A DNA stretch of 64,000 nt from positions 62,342-126,341 of the forward strand of contig JAGQDJ010000058.1 in the NCBI GenBank assembly GCA_022885665.1. The letters run 5' to 3'. Positions 23,320-36,051 of this stretch are shown piece after piece; position 1 is the stretch's first letter, and every line of letters starts with the position of its first letter. The translations under genes were made by a program, and so were the position numbers. The DNA comes from Triops longicaudatus. Lineage: Eukaryota > Arthropoda > Branchiopoda > Notostraca > Triopsidae. The notes beneath the pieces were generated by a model, which had not been told where the DNA came from, did not search any database, and saw only the letters and a program-made list of their open reading frames with translations.

Positions 23320-26300
23320 TTAATCATAAGACACAAAGCTTCTACGATTGCCCGTACGGGGTGTCAAAGAGCTTATCAGGTCCATTGCTAATCCTCGAGA
23401 AGGCGTCCTGTACTTGGCAGCATCTGGCGTAGTGTCGCGCGACCAATTTCTGAGCAGTTCAGCAGACGTTAAAGTTGAATTACTGCTTTCGTGTCTTCCA
23501 CTCGTCGTGAATACTCTTGGAGAAACTGCGGGAGTCGCAAGCTCCTGCCAAGATCGTTTAAGCTCGTAATCCGACAATTTCTTCGGAATGTCGTAAGACT
23601 GCGCGAGCTTGCTCAGGTACGCCGGGTCATCGGACTGAAAGTCGTCTAGACTACGCGGAGGCCGGTGGGAAGGCAAATGGGCCCGTAGACGAGCAATATT
23701 CAACTCAGTGCCTTCCAAAGAGCCTTCGTACGGAAATGAACGGTAGACGGGTTGCAGTGCGCCATTAGACATGGGCTATAACCGTAATATGTCAGAGGAA
23801 GTTGAGCTGAGTGTTAATGTTATTACTTTAATGGAGCGCACGACTGTCTGCTTCTTGTTTTTCCATATTATGCAGCCCACAGCGATTACCAGAATCACGG
23901 CACAAATGCTACCGACCACCGCGCCGATGATGATAACTTGGCTATTGTCTAGATAATGTTACGGTGAAAGGAAAGTTAATAGGAGACCATGCTGACTTAC
24001 CATTCTGTTGTGTAATAAGAACACCATCCGTGCCTTGTGGAGGAACGTTCATCTGAGAGCCGTTAAGTCCAAGGATTTGAAGCTTACCCATGCTTATGAG
24101 TGCTGCCAAGTCTTCATACGCTTTGGCGACGTCGGTTGAAGGACTTGGCTCATTAGACATATCGAATCCGAGGATAACGCTTCCTTAAAACACAAGATTA
24201 CTGTCCGATTTGGATGAAGGTCATTGGTATAGCTATGCCAATGTAACGTATTTTTCGAAAATATGTGCAATATAATTAAAATAATAATAATAAATTTTCT
24301 TCAGAAGTAATTTAAGCATAACATGTCCTTTCTCCGTGCATTATTGAAATCATTGCTACCCAGTATAATTGCTTGTCAATCTTTTAGCTGCACTGAAGCG
24401 AACTTTATTTTAATTTTTTTAATTATTTTTTTAGTCGAATACTTCGATTTTTGTTTGAAAACCGGTTATAAATATTTTACCTGGCTTCGCGTCCATTCGT
24501 AAGAAACACACAGGAGGAATACGAACAGCTCCGGCTAGCTGAAACCGTGTGCTGTTAAGAAATTGCACTTTCCTTGAGCCTACCGTTTTGTTGTAATCTT
24601 CTTGAATCCTAGCGTAGACAATGTGAAACGTTATGGTAGTTTTCTGAGCATTGCTGTGAGAGAGATTACCTTATTGTCATCGATTTAGTAAAAGGGCGAA
24701 TAGTTGTTCTTGCGGTCGTTGGCGACGCTGGTTTCGAAGTAGTGACAGTTACAGCTGAATCCGAAGACACACTTCCGTCAAATCGTACACACTGCCGGTT
24801 TTTGCTCCCTAGTCATTCAGGTGTATATGAAAGGAAGTTTATTTAAGGTAGTCATGTAATTTACCTGGGTCGGTGCAGCATTGAGAGTCCCACGCGCAAT
24901 CTGTGTCTTTCGAGCATGTCGTTCTTTTGAATACTAACGTTAGATTGCGAGGAAGACTGCACTCGGTTCGGTTGAAGTCTGGAACTAACTGGTAATTGTC
25001 TTCATCATCTTCGACACTTGAACCCTAAAACAGTTTCGAATCAAGTAAACCGTTTAAATCTGTTCAGTGAAAAAGAGAAAACCTAGATTTAGGCTAAATG
25101 TGTACCGTGAAAGGCTGACTTCTGCACAATCCCGAGGAAAAACAGTACGTAAAACCTTCTTTGCACGTAAAACTACCTTCAGCCACATTCGGTTTGGCTA
25201 CGCAGGCGCCGCATGACACGCAATACATCTACAATGTACGGTTATTGAAAATGCAATACACGACGCTTTTTGCTTGGCGTACCTGGTCCGCAGGGCAGAT
25301 TGTATTTTGAATCTCGGTAGGCGAGCAGGCGACACAGGAGTAAGAGCACTAAATGAGAAAAGTTCAGCTCTAACTGTAGGAAAGAATAAATATTACTTCG
25401 TTCGAATCGAAAGCGTTCGAAAAGCAACCAGCTTTTAAGTTGTAGACAAGTCCCGGCACGCTGCATTGGTCCAAGGCTGGCTCGGAACTCTGTGAACAAT
25501 AGTCGCAAATTCCGTTCTTAGCATCCCACACGAGAGGTGGTGAGCATTTTGTAACTTCTATAGTGTTATCACAATCCCCGGTGCACCACTCCATTCGCAA
25601 GTGAAAAACTGAAGTATCGCGCCAAGCTGAGCACTTAAAAAAACCCTCCTCGTAATACAACTCGCTCATATTAACCACCGGCACAGGATTCCTCACGCAT
25701 TGCAAGCACTGCATATCAAAGCTCTCGCCGACCTTACAGGAAAAATCGCTAGTAGATACGGTGCCCTTGCAATCCGTGCAGAGCGACTCCCGTAGTAGTA
25801 TAAATGGGTTTTCTTTGTCACATTTCTGCGGATCGACAAACGGCTTTGGTGGTTCGACAACGCATTCTTCTTTATCCATGAGCCATATATGGAATGGTTC
25901 GCAATTCTCGATGTCTTTGTAAGGGTCATTGATTTCGTCATAGTTGTAAGAATTGACGCATTTGAATGTTGTTAGGTCCATACTAGTCGACGGGTTGCAG
26001 TCAGCGTAGATGACGGATTCGATAAGCCAGTAGCAATATGAGAGCGCAGTCATGTGCAAACAAGTTCCACTTTCGATGTCGAAACCCATCTCTTGCTGGT
26101 GATCACAAATGGTTGACGTATTTGTTATACAGGTCGCTTCACCATCGCAGCAATCTCCTTCAAGGTCATAAAAACGGCAAGTGGAATTTCCTTGCAGGGG
26201 TGAAATTTGGTCTGGTGGTTGCGTTGTAATCGGCGGTAAAACACGAGTAGTACCTTTTGTTGGGGTACTAGTAACAATGGGTCGCGTACTTCGAGATATT

Positions 26301-26591
26301 GTGGTCGTTGGTGCAGAGGTCGTCGTCATGTTCGTAGCTAAGACTGATTGGTCCAACAAGTACTGCAAAGCGGCATGGATATCGGTCCACAACAAACGCA
26401 AAAAGAAATGTATGCTTGCCTGCCAAGTACGTAAAAACACCGCAAACGTGAATTTCACTCGTCAAACAGGATCGTGCAAATACGCGAAAGAAGAACTAAA
26501 TTACCAGGGAGTTTTCAGTGGTATCTTCGCCCATAGAGCCGCTTAAAAGAAGAAAAAGTAGCGTAAAAAGACCTAAACATTTTAAGAACAT
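23320..26591 (-). CDS. Cysteine-rich type I membrane protein with WAP-like motif, unrecognised family
   Basis: The ATG at 26591 opens a clear signal peptide (MFLKCLGLFTLLFLLLSGSM). After an intron (about 26363-26512) comes a Thr/Ser/Pro-rich mucin-like stretch, then a long cysteine-rich exon (to about 25400) with motifs such as CDGEATC, CLQCVRNP and CDYC. Two further Cys exons follow (near 25350-25270 and 25230-25107). The next exons form a WAP-like core, TTCSKDTDCAWDSQCC (near 24935-24880), continued by a second Thr-rich linker. A folded ectodomain from about 24645 to 24000 follows (TITFHIVYARIQEDY ... SVILGFDM). A single transmembrane segment, VIIIGAVVGSICAVILVIAV (about 23935), precedes a 165-residue cytoplasmic tail ending RSFVSYD*. 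About nine exons, with phases consistent at each junction I checked. I do not recognise an orthologue; a role at the extracellular matrix or cuticle is possible but is inference. Confidence 0.75.
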
Positions 26592-27038
26592 TAAAATCCA
26601 GCAGTTTTAGGTGTATTCCTTGCTTTTACCGAAATATCCCATCTTCTCTGGTAACATGCTACCTACACTGCGACTAGTCAACGTGAAACATTATGACCTG
26701 ACCGGTTCGTGTACCTCGAAAAGTGTGAGACCCTTTTGAGGTGTCAAGGTGAGTTCGTTCGAAGGCGTTTGTAGCAATTGGGGGAATTGTCATGGCGACG
26801 ACACCAACAGAGAAGTCAATTTGGGGACCTAAGGAGCCTTTAACAAGAGGGCGCGTGAATTACTCAATCGATCAGACGAGTTGCCCTTTTGCTTGTTAGA
26901 ATGACTGCTTGTATTCCGTCCTGAATATTACATGGCATCCAAAATGTACCAACTAACAAATAACAGACGGAAACCAGAACAATGAGGAAATTTTCGGGAT
27001 GTAATGCAAATTTTAAGTGGTAAACAACTCTATAACCT
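26592..27038. other. Spacer between the ARMC1 3' end and the membrane-protein promoter
   Basis: About 450 bases. It contains the 5' flank of the WAP-like gene and the 3' flank of ARMC1. No other feature was seen. Confidence 0.5.
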
Positions 27039-28278
27039 CTACCAGTAGAAAGACTTAGAAATAAAGGAGGCAGCTGAAGAGAGCCATGTCGTTGCAGTTT
27101 CTTTCAAGCCGTGAGGAGCCATGGCTTTATCATTAACTTCCTCTTCCTCGTCCGGCAAATAGGCGGGTAAGGATTCACTCGGAATCGGGTTGTCTTGGGT
27201 TACACGACCTAAAGGTTGCAAAACCTAAGAAAAAAACGAGGTTAAAGAGCGTTTTCAAGGACACGAGGGTTGATTACTTCTTCGCCTTGGTCATTGCGTG
27301 TAACAAGGAAAGGTCGCATTGTCATGGTGCTTAAAATAGCATCAGCTAAGGCATCTACTTGTACGTCTGGACGGACACGCACTGTAACACGCTCTTTACT
27401 GACGTCACACACAATGGAAATGACGCCTCGGATGCGGACTAACCTACGTTCTAATAATTCACGGTCCTCCTGTACAACAAAAATAAATAGTATATCAAAG
27501 GTACTTTAATTTAAGCAAGGTAACTCTAAAAAATAGCTGTAAACGTAAGCACGCGAGAGTAAAAGATAATTTTAAAAAATTGCCGAAAATACCTGAGTCT
27601 GCATGCCTGAGACTTTCATAGTTATGGTCTTTGCTTTGGAGTTATTTTTGAGAAACTGGCGTTGACCATTACTGGGTTTGGTCCCGTCGAGAGATAACGC
27701 TGCAAATCCTAAAGCCTCTACGGAATCTTCACGAGATGGAACTCGCTCTACATGTTGGGCCTGACGTCGTTCACTTTCAACAGGGCTCTTTTTAATGTGA
27801 CGGTTAGCTGAAGCATTTCGGCTAAATTTTAAGGCTGTAAAAATTTCTGCTGCTTGGTTAGCTAGATCTTCTCCGTGGATATCAGCACTAGATGTGTATA
27901 GAAAAGAAATTTGGAAGCATTCGACAGAAGGTGTGAAAAGTTCCTTAGTACTTATCCGCCGTCATCTGAAGAGCTTCGAGGACCCCAAATACGGAAGCCA
28001 ACTTTTGACAGTGTCGAGGTGTATCAGCCAATAATTGCAAAGTTTGCACAGCCAATTTTACAACTTGGGGATTTTTATCACCTAAGACATAAGCCAAAAA
28101 CTGCACACTGGTTTCATCCTAAGCGATATAGAAGATTAATCAGATCTGCACTAGATGCGACGTTATTTTTATAGCAAGGTGAACTTACATGTATTAAGGT
28201 GCTACGCTTTACAGGGTCTTCGGCAATGTTTCTGTAAGCTTGGACTGTTATTAAAGCTGTCTTATCGATAACATCCAT
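27039..28278 (-). CDS. ARMC1: Armadillo repeat-containing protein 1
   Basis: ARMC1 is a mitochondria-associated protein linked to the MICOS/Miro machinery in vertebrates. Exons on the minus strand: 28278 to about 28188 (MDVIDKTALITVQAYRNIAE), about 28115-27948 (DETSVQFLAYVLGDKNPQVV, the armadillo repeat), about 27897-27594, about 27475-27280 (a heavy-metal-associated-like ferredoxin fold, RGVISIVCDV) and 27222-27039. The C-terminus WLSSAASFISKSFYW* closely matches the ending of human ARMC1, which settles the assignment. The stop is at 27039-27041. Phases join cleanly, including K/N split by the intron at about 27898-27945. No defects were seen. Confidence 0.92.
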
Positions 28279-29144
28279 GATTAGTAATCACGCACGTGGA
28301 GACAAAAAAATGCTAATAACACAAAGCTATCTCAAAATACGATACAAATATGCATAACTATAGAGAATTGCATGCAAGGGGTTTGCTATTTTACAGAATG
28401 TTCGCATGTACGCAGTTTCAGCAATTCGATCAAAACAAATGTGCGGCCATGAAAGTTGACAAGCTTTTACGCCATCTAGCAACCGAGACTTTTGAAGAAC
28501 AAGGTGAGGAACAAAGCCATAGCCTGAGGCAAAATATGGAAAAAATCAAATTAATTTGCATCCGTTCAATGCAAACATTATAGCGAATTCACATCTGACA
28601 TATTCGAAGTTCGCTTTCCGTAAACTATTTTTCTTTAAAGGATTTTGCGTCACAGCTGTCCAAAATGACAATAAATAAAAGATATTTCGCATTTCCGCTG
28701 ACAGTAAAATCTCGTTACAACTTAATGTCAGCCAACCTGATAAGATTTTTAAGTCCAGAGTAAAGCAAATGCAAAGAAATGGTCTAATGTAATGAATTTC
28801 GTATTTCTTGAAAAATAATCTGGCCCCGGGAAGTTCAATAAAACGAGATTCAGTTGTTCTAGGAAAGAAATGGAGAAGAAGATGGAGTACGACGGAGCGG
28901 CACAATTGCTTAGATGAAGGCGAAAGCTCTCTTAATTTTTATTAAGCTCCGTTCATATTTTTCCAACTCACATACCTTGATTTAAATAAAGCACACATCG
29001 CCGGGACGCATCGCAGGGGTCTTAATAGGGAATAAAGAGGGAAAAAAATACACTAGAAAATTTACGGGACGTTAAAAACGTGAAATTTATTCCTCAGCGA
29101 CTAACATACGATGTCAATAGGTATTTTGTCAATTAAAGCTAAGA
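28279..29144. other. Spacer between ARMC1 and MRPL38
   Basis: Contains the ARMC1 promoter and the 3' flank of MRPL38. A plus-strand frame of 77 codons starting with ATG lies at 28350-28583. Its middle part is bordered by TTTTACAG and CAAGGTGAGG, which look like splice signals, but no family is recognised. Confidence 0.4.
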
Positions 29145-30716
29145 TTAATCGGCGAATTCACTGTATCGACCCCACTTCAGTCGTTCTTTCTCAATCTCGA
29201 CGCGCTTCCAGGAAGGAATTTTCAAGTCGATGGGTATTGCATTAGGATATTTATATTCCTTCTCTGGTGGTTTGAAAGGGTCCGTCTGCTTCAAACGTGC
29301 AAGCAGTCGCTCTTCATTGATCTCCTTAGGGTCGCGGTATTTATCCAAATAGCTGCAAAAGAGCAATCGGCAAAAGGTTAAATAATGCTTGCAACCACGA
29401 ATCCTTTATATTTACGTGTTGAATGCCCGTCCCTTCGGAAACCATTGCTGCGGTCTATAGTAAGGTGGAGGGAAATCATACTCAAATACGGGTTCTCTCA
29501 TATCTGAAACGTATAAATCACAATAGTACGACAGTCTTTTATTTTATGCAATAAAAACTCACTCAGTTGTTTGTGGTAAACTTCTGACACTGTATTATCC
29601 CACTTGGTTTGGTAGAAAGCCAAACCTGCTGGCGTTAATACGTCTTGTAAAGGTCTGTAGAAATCGAGAGTACGGAATGACCGTTCTTTCAGGTTTAAAC
29701 TAATAAAAATACGCACTATTAAGCGCTACCGACTATGGAAATTTAATTTATAAGCCTTACCATGGCGAGCTTTTTCTATAAGAGCTATAATCTACGACCC
29801 CTTCTTGCTTATAAAGGACGAATATCATCCGCTGGTAGCCAGTTCCTCGAGCAGGGAATGGATTTAGGTAATCCACCAAAACTTCTCCGGTTGAGATATC
29901 ATTTCCACGGATATTGCCACTAAAGCAGAACAACTGAATACTGAAAGACATGAAAGGATAAACAAGCTTACATAAACCAATGAACATATTCCGAATTTTC
30001 TTCAGTGAGATGGCCATCAGGGTTTGTTAAGATTAACGTCCATAAGCTGTCTGGTTCAGCTTTAAAAGTTACGGATGGTGTCTCACGGGCTTCCTGTGGT
30101 GTGACTTGGTTTCCATAGTAGACAGGTACAGAAACCGACTCTGGTTGATCATACGCGACTTGCAGAGGTACACGAGGAATAAAAAACGCCTCTCCAAACA
30201 AAGTCTCGAAAACTCCATAATGATCAGCCACATCTTTTATGTGATGTGGGCCAGCGGTTGCCATCCAAGTTTCTCTAACTTTGTCAAGCGGTACTGCGTC
30301 TAAGCAAATACGTTTCGTTTAATTCACTACAACTTAAGTCACTGAAGTTGATTTTAAAAAAATTACAGTCGGGGCTTTTCATTTCTTTTGTCAACGAAGG
30401 ATTCGTTCGCAATGTTCTACGCCAGGCCAGTCGTTCTTGAACTTCATTTTTCCTGCTAGGTTTGTAATACGGTAAGCCGATGTTTACCCGAAAGTACAGT
30501 GAAGGGTCTTTTTCTTCGATTTCCTTCTCTAAGAGATAACATGACTAGTTAGTGTTGAAGTTTATTTAGGTGTTTCATTTATGGCAAACCTTTTAACCGT
30601 TGCTGAAGGGAACGAGCTTGTTCAGGATCTTTTCCTCGTATATAAGAGCGGACATTTACAAGACCGGGGATATTTTTGCTGATTAATAAGGTCCTTCGAA
30701 TTAGATTTAAATCCAT
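29145..30716 (-). CDS. MRPL38: Mitochondrial ribosomal protein L38
   Basis: Large-subunit mitoribosome protein with a PEBP (phosphatidylethanolamine-binding) fold. The ATG at 30716 is followed by a basic, hydrophobic presequence (MDLNLIRRTLLISKNIPGLV) suited to mitochondrial import. Further exons carry YFRVNIGLPYYKPSR (about 30460), DHYGVFETLFGEAFFIPR (about 30200), the PEBP core PDSLWTLILTNPDGHL...YVHW (about 30040) and GNIRGNDISTGEVLVDYLNP (about 29900). FRTLDFYRPLQDVLTPAGLA (about 29650) and a lysine/arginine-rich C-terminus ending YSEFAD* (stop 29145-29147) follow. About eight short-intron exons. No break was seen. It lies head-to-head with the maltase gene, with about 1.1 kb between starts. 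Confidence 0.93.
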
Positions 30717-31797
30717 TTTACCGTACAAACAAGCCACATGTAAGGAAGTCACGCCTATTTAGACTTAAAAGTACGTTGCTACGCAACTGAGAAGCGGGCG
30801 GGCAGTACGAAACGTCCGAAAGTGTATTTCCAATATAGAACCACAGAGCTATAGATAACGTTTTAAAACTGGACAGAAAGCTCGAGCAGAAAACCCGCTT
30901 CGCAACAGGGCTCATATGAGCACAGGGCCGCGAATTCGGAGAAAAACTCTTAACAAAAAGGGTGAAGTTCACAACCAAGTAGACTGTACTTAGCGATCCT
31001 GGGTTAAGCTTCGATAGATTAAAGTCCGCTGCTATTGAAAAGAAAAGAAACTCCAAAAGCATTCCGAAGCTAGCACACAAGCTTATTAGTCGCTTTCAGA
31101 CGTGTTGCATTTGAGGTCGAAAAAACTGTGTAGAGCGAAATTACTGTTTTACCTGATAGACGACGTATTTTGTACGGTGAAAATTTCGGGCTAAATTTGC
31201 AAGTACCGATTATTTGGCCGATAATAATCTCAGATTCGGGCTTTAAGTTCTCACTTTCCATATTACCCCAAGATTATTGTTTTCGGATAAAATTTTCAGT
31301 GGTTTTAATTTCAAGAAAACTAAATATATATTTGAAGAGTTTATTTACGTGATTTATATTGATATTTTAATTTGGAAATCTCGAATGATGCCGATGTTCC
31401 TATTGTTCAAATAATGTATTGTAAAAGATTGCACCTTTGCACCGTTTTCATCATTTGAAAATTTAGCTATAACCGAAAAACTAGTAAAACTTATTTTTAC
31501 GTAAGCTAATTGAAGAATACACTCTTATACACAGCGATGAAACGTGAAAGCTCACGGAAAGCGCGGCTTCTCAGGGTCCATAGCCTCACAACCGTCAAAA
31601 TGTATGACGGAATAAAATCTCCCGGTATAACGTGCCAATTTTTTCGTAGAAAAACCTTATTAAACTAACTGAAGTAAAATATAAGAAAAAGTTTCAGTAC
31701 TACTGTAACCTATTGTTGCCCTTTTACGATTGTACCGTGCAGAAAAGATGAAGAGATTGTATTTTGTGTGAAATATCATTCATACATTTGATCTTAA
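30717..31797. other. Divergent spacer between MRPL38 and the maltase gene
   Basis: About 1.1 kb. Open frames here are without recognisable product. It should hold both promoters. No repeat was recognised. Confidence 0.45.
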
Positions 31798-34400
31798 TGG
31801 CGTTCTTGTGCAGTGGGCGCAGTTTTATCGTGGCTGTATTCCGTAAGTTATATTGCAGAATCTTCTTAGATTTCTGGCTCTCTTTGCCATAAAACTAAAG
31901 CTATCTTTAGCTTTAATTTTGGATGACCCACAAAGTCTTCCTTTACAAATGATCTTAAAAAATTCCAGGGGTGGGCCGGTGAAGGAAGCTTAGCCAATTT
32001 AGAAGTTTGGCGTTTGAAAGAAGCTGAGCCCAAAGTTGATTTATGGTGGAGGACCGGAATCTTATACCAAATCTACCCTCGATCGTTTCAAGACAGCAAT
32101 GGCGATGGAATTGGCGACTTGAAAGGTACTACGTCTGCTAATCCACTCCTTCTAGTCCTTTATTTTTCTATATTTTTTTTTTAATTTTCCATAGGTATTG
32201 AACAGCGACTCGGCTACTTGGTCGAACTTGGAATTAACATGTTGTGGCTTTCCCCATTCTTTAAGTCTCCAATGGTTGACTTCGGATATGACATTAGGTA
32301 TACTTGTCCTATGCTGACGTCATTTACGGAAACTATTCCTTGTAGTGATTTCTGTGAGGTCGATCCTATATTTGGCACTATGGAAGACTTTGAGTCCTTG
32401 GTGGCTGCTGCTAAAGCAAAAGGCTTGAAGATCATTCTTGATATAGTGCCTAACCATTCTAGCGACCAGCATCAATGGTTTCAGCGGTCTATTCGTCGTG
32501 AGGATCCGTACACTGATTACTACATTTGGAACAACGGCAAAGTTAATGCTAGTGGCAAACGCATTCCGCCAAATAATTGGGTGCAAAAATCAGTGGCGCG
32601 GAAAAATAATTAGTGAGTTATTTTTCTTAGGTAAGTGTGTTTGGAGGCCCTGCGTGGACGTGGAATGAAGAGCGGCAGCAATATTACTATCACCAATTCG
32701 CAGCAGCACAGCCCGATTTTAACTACCGTAATCCCAAAGTACTTGATGAACTTCGGGTACGTTGCTCTTAGTGTTACTCTAAAAAGAGAAACATGTAGCT
32801 TTCAGACGAGTTTTACTATTTCATCACATTCTAAAGGAGATATTGCGTTTTTGGCTGAGGAAAGGCATTGCTGGCTACCGTTGCGATGCTGTTCCTCATT
32901 TATACGAGACCACGGAACTAGTGGATGAACCTCCTATACCTAATGTTGAAAATACCATCTACACTCCTGATCAATATGAATACTATTCTCATCCCTATAC
33001 AACCAACCTTCCGGAAGTATATGACGTAATCAGCGTTATTCGAGAAACTCTCCAAGAATTTGAGGATGAAGATGGAGAGCACAGGTGCTTTACAGTAATT
33101 ATTTTCGCATAGGAATAGAATACGTTTCTAAATATAGAGTAATGCTGACTGAAGCTTATTCGACCATTGAACATGTCATGAAATTTTACGGTACCGAGAA
33201 CAAACCTTTGGCCGATTACCCCTTCAACTTCGGCCTCGTGGAAAACATTAAAGCCGGCTTTACTGGCGTGCAGTTGGCCAATGTTGTTCACAAGTGGCTT
33301 ACCAAGATGCCGAGTTGTGCGTGGGCAGATTGGGTTGTAAGTTATTCAAAGCTCCTTAATTTCTGGTGCTAATTATATATTGTTCGTGATTCACGTTCCT
33401 GATATGAATAGCTGGGTAATCATGATATCAACCGCGTGGGTACTAGAGTTGGCGAAGAACTAATTGATGGGCTTCATATGGTAACTTTCTTGCTACCGGG
33501 TGTTCCTGTTACGTACTACGGCGAAGAAATTGGAATGGTGGATACATTTATTGCATACGAGGACACTGTTGATCCCAAAGCACGCCATTTTGGACCTGAT
33601 AAATACATGTCGTATTCACGAGATCCTGCTCGTACGCCATTCCAATGGGATGATTCTGTGAATGGAGGTAAGCCTCTGTTTCCGAAAATAAATATTTTAG
33701 GTTTTTTCGTCACAGGTTTCTCGACGGCGGAGAAGACGTGGTTACCGCTGAACCCTAACTATACGACGGTAAATGTTGAGTTGCAACAAAAAGTTGCTGT
33801 CTCACATTTGAAGGTCTACAAGAGTTTAGTAAAAATGCGCCAAAGCCCTGCTATCCGATACGGTGACCTGAATTTTTGTATCGTAAATCAAAACGTGTTT
33901 TCATTCACACGGTAAGGATCTTTCTTCTCGTTTCGGATTCACTACAGAAATTCTATTACTTTATTTTCGTATTTTTAGAATGACATTAGAAAAGAAACCA
34001 AAAAAAAAACAGCAAAGCAAATGTAAATATTAAAAATAAATATTGATAGAAAAACGCGTATATTTTTAAGCGGTATTACTGAGAAAGTTCCATTTATATG
34101 CAGCATTCGTTCCGGATTCCGTGGATATTTGGTGGCCATAAATGTGGGAAAAAGTAACTTGGTACTCAATTTTTCACATTCTGCTGGTATCCCAGACAAA
34201 ACCACTGTGGAACTCAGAAGCATCCAAGCAACAAATCCAGACACAAAACCTGGGTAATATTAGCGAACTAAATATTTCTTATGTTTTTAAATGAAGGATT
34301 GTGCTTATTCAAAAGCTCTAACGTGTCCACAAGTGCTATTCCCTTGGGATCCAAAGAGGGAATCGTCTTATCATTCGTCCCTGTGACTAAGAAGGTGTAA
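31798..34400 (+). CDS. Alpha-glucosidase (maltase), GH13
   Basis: Arthropod-type maltase that splits terminal alpha-1,4-glucosides. Exons: possible first exon from ATG 31798, then 31969-32125 (WWRTGILYQIYPRSFQDSNG, Ca-site DGIGD), 32195-32297, 32346-32580 (IVPNHSSDQH), 32631-32756 (SVFGGPAWTWNEERQQYYYH), 32837-33084, 33138-33336, 33412-33667, 33716-33911, 34104-34253 and a last exon from about 34297. The catalytic triad is intact: Asp in GYRCDAVPH, Glu in MLTEAY, Asp in GNHD. Introns are 48-60 nt. Two points are unclear. The first exon's phase does not join the second with the strong GTAAGT donor. The last intron joins in the wrong phase: the expected ending (FKSSNVSTSAIPLGSKEGIV ... TKKV*) is one frame off. 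The 5' and 3' ends therefore need transcript evidence. Confidence 0.85.
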
Positions 34401-36051
34401 AGGCAATGAGGTGTAACATCCAGCAATCGTCCACCTTTTTGTTTAAAATTTTCTGTGCGCAGAATTTACCTCCACATATGATGCGTGGAAGTGTGCGTTG
34501 ATCAGCTCCGCGTAAGTTTGTCAAGTTAGTGCGATTTATACAATAAATATAGACAAATCTCGGAGAATGCATTACTATGCTCACTGCTCACTGCATTTCC
34601 CGTGCTTGTATGTTAGCAGATAACGGAGGAAAAAATTGCAAATGTAAGACATGATGTAAAAAGGTATAGAATGAGTTGTCTGACGTTGAATGAGTGCTTA
34701 GGTGGCAAAACTTAGTCAGGGAAAAACTTAATTAGAACGAAAGCTTTCACTGCAGTCAATTTTATGAAAGCCTGGTTCAAAAGCCTGACCCTTCTGATAA
34801 TCCTATTCTAGCAGGAATAATAGAGTTGCTTTGTAGAACTCGTTACTGTTTTTAGCCTATAAAGCTACCTTGTTTATCACCGTACGACCTCATCTATTGA
34901 GCGAAGTTACACAAGAGAAACCGAGCCGAATTAACCCGACCGTTTTACAATCCGAAGTTACCATGGCAACCTCAAACAGCGTGATGGCTCTCTTCCATAT
35001 TGTGTGACAAACTGCGAAGTCTTTTTCCTTCAGTTATAATATCACCTTAAGCTCATTTTTTTTGGCACTTACTCTTATTAACCCTGACGTGTTTTCTGTT
35101 CGTGGACCTTCAGTTGTCCGTTTTCGGGACTGAAAACAATATCAAGCAAGTCCGAAAACATCAAACCTCCGGGAAAGGAAAAACACAAAAGAGCAAGACT
35201 TTCCGCATTTGCGAAGCTTCAAGGTAAAAAACACGCTTCTAGAATTGCTATACGCTAGGTTTTTATGCCATTTTATACAACTTATGGATATGAGGGACTT
35301 ACAGCATGTACACATACCTACGTGTCATAGAAAATTGGCTCTTAAAAAGTTCGTATAGACGAGTAGAGAAACCTTCGGAACACCCATGCGACTAAGCTGA
35401 AACGGTGCGTGTTGGATTCACATCGAGAAAAGTTTCCACTAAATACGTGACTTGAACGAAGTGTCTCAAAGTTTCTCCATAATTTAAACGAATGATTGGC
35501 GTTACGTAGAAAAGAAGATCAAGATGAATTGCTCGTTTGTGGCAACGTTGAAACCCCCACACATACTCAAATGATCATGCAATGCGCCTTATTCTTCCTT
35601 GTACAGTAATTCCGAAGAAAACTGATCCACGTGAACCTACCTTATATTACTTCTAAGTGGAGCACAAATCAGAGTAAACGTTCTTGTCACTGTCATTTAC
35701 AGTCTAATAGGATCGCGAGGGAAGGAAACGGACAAATGGAACAAAAAAAAAGGCGAATAAGGTCATGCGTATCAAGCTTCGCGTACTACAAACGAGAGTG
35801 TACAGCAACTTTTACCTCTTTCAGTTACCACCTGAACTCATTCCAGGGCAGTACTCCCTTTTCGCAACCTTCACGAGATTCAATACCTTTCACACGTTTT
35901 AAAAATGGCAATGGTGGGTTAGCATTACGAGTTCACACTTTAGTGCACTAAACCAATTTACAGATGTTTGTCATTCTGAATTAAACCTCGATGGATAATT
36001 TGTGTGTTGTCATTTTCCGTTTTGTAGGGAGCTTTGGCATTGGCGAGAAAA
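34401..36051. other. Intergenic region between the maltase and NME9-like genes
   Basis: About 1.65 kb of unremarkable sequence with only short frames. It holds the maltase 3' flank and the promoter of the next plus-strand gene. Confidence 0.45.

Noticed and set aside
28546..28905. 119-codon minus-strand frame between ARMC1 and MRPL38
   Set aside because: No recognisable family, random-looking composition and no splice or promoter support.
32635..32928. Apparent frameshift in the maltase (a 97-codon frame out of register)
   Set aside because: The correct frame FGGPAWTWNEERQQYYYH is intact from 32631 and the 50-nt intron before it explains the shift; the long frame is a shadow.
33085..33137. 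Apparent stop (TAG) interrupting the maltase near the Glu motif
   Set aside because: The stop lies in a 53-nt intron with good GT and AG borders; splicing restores GEHRVMLTEAY.
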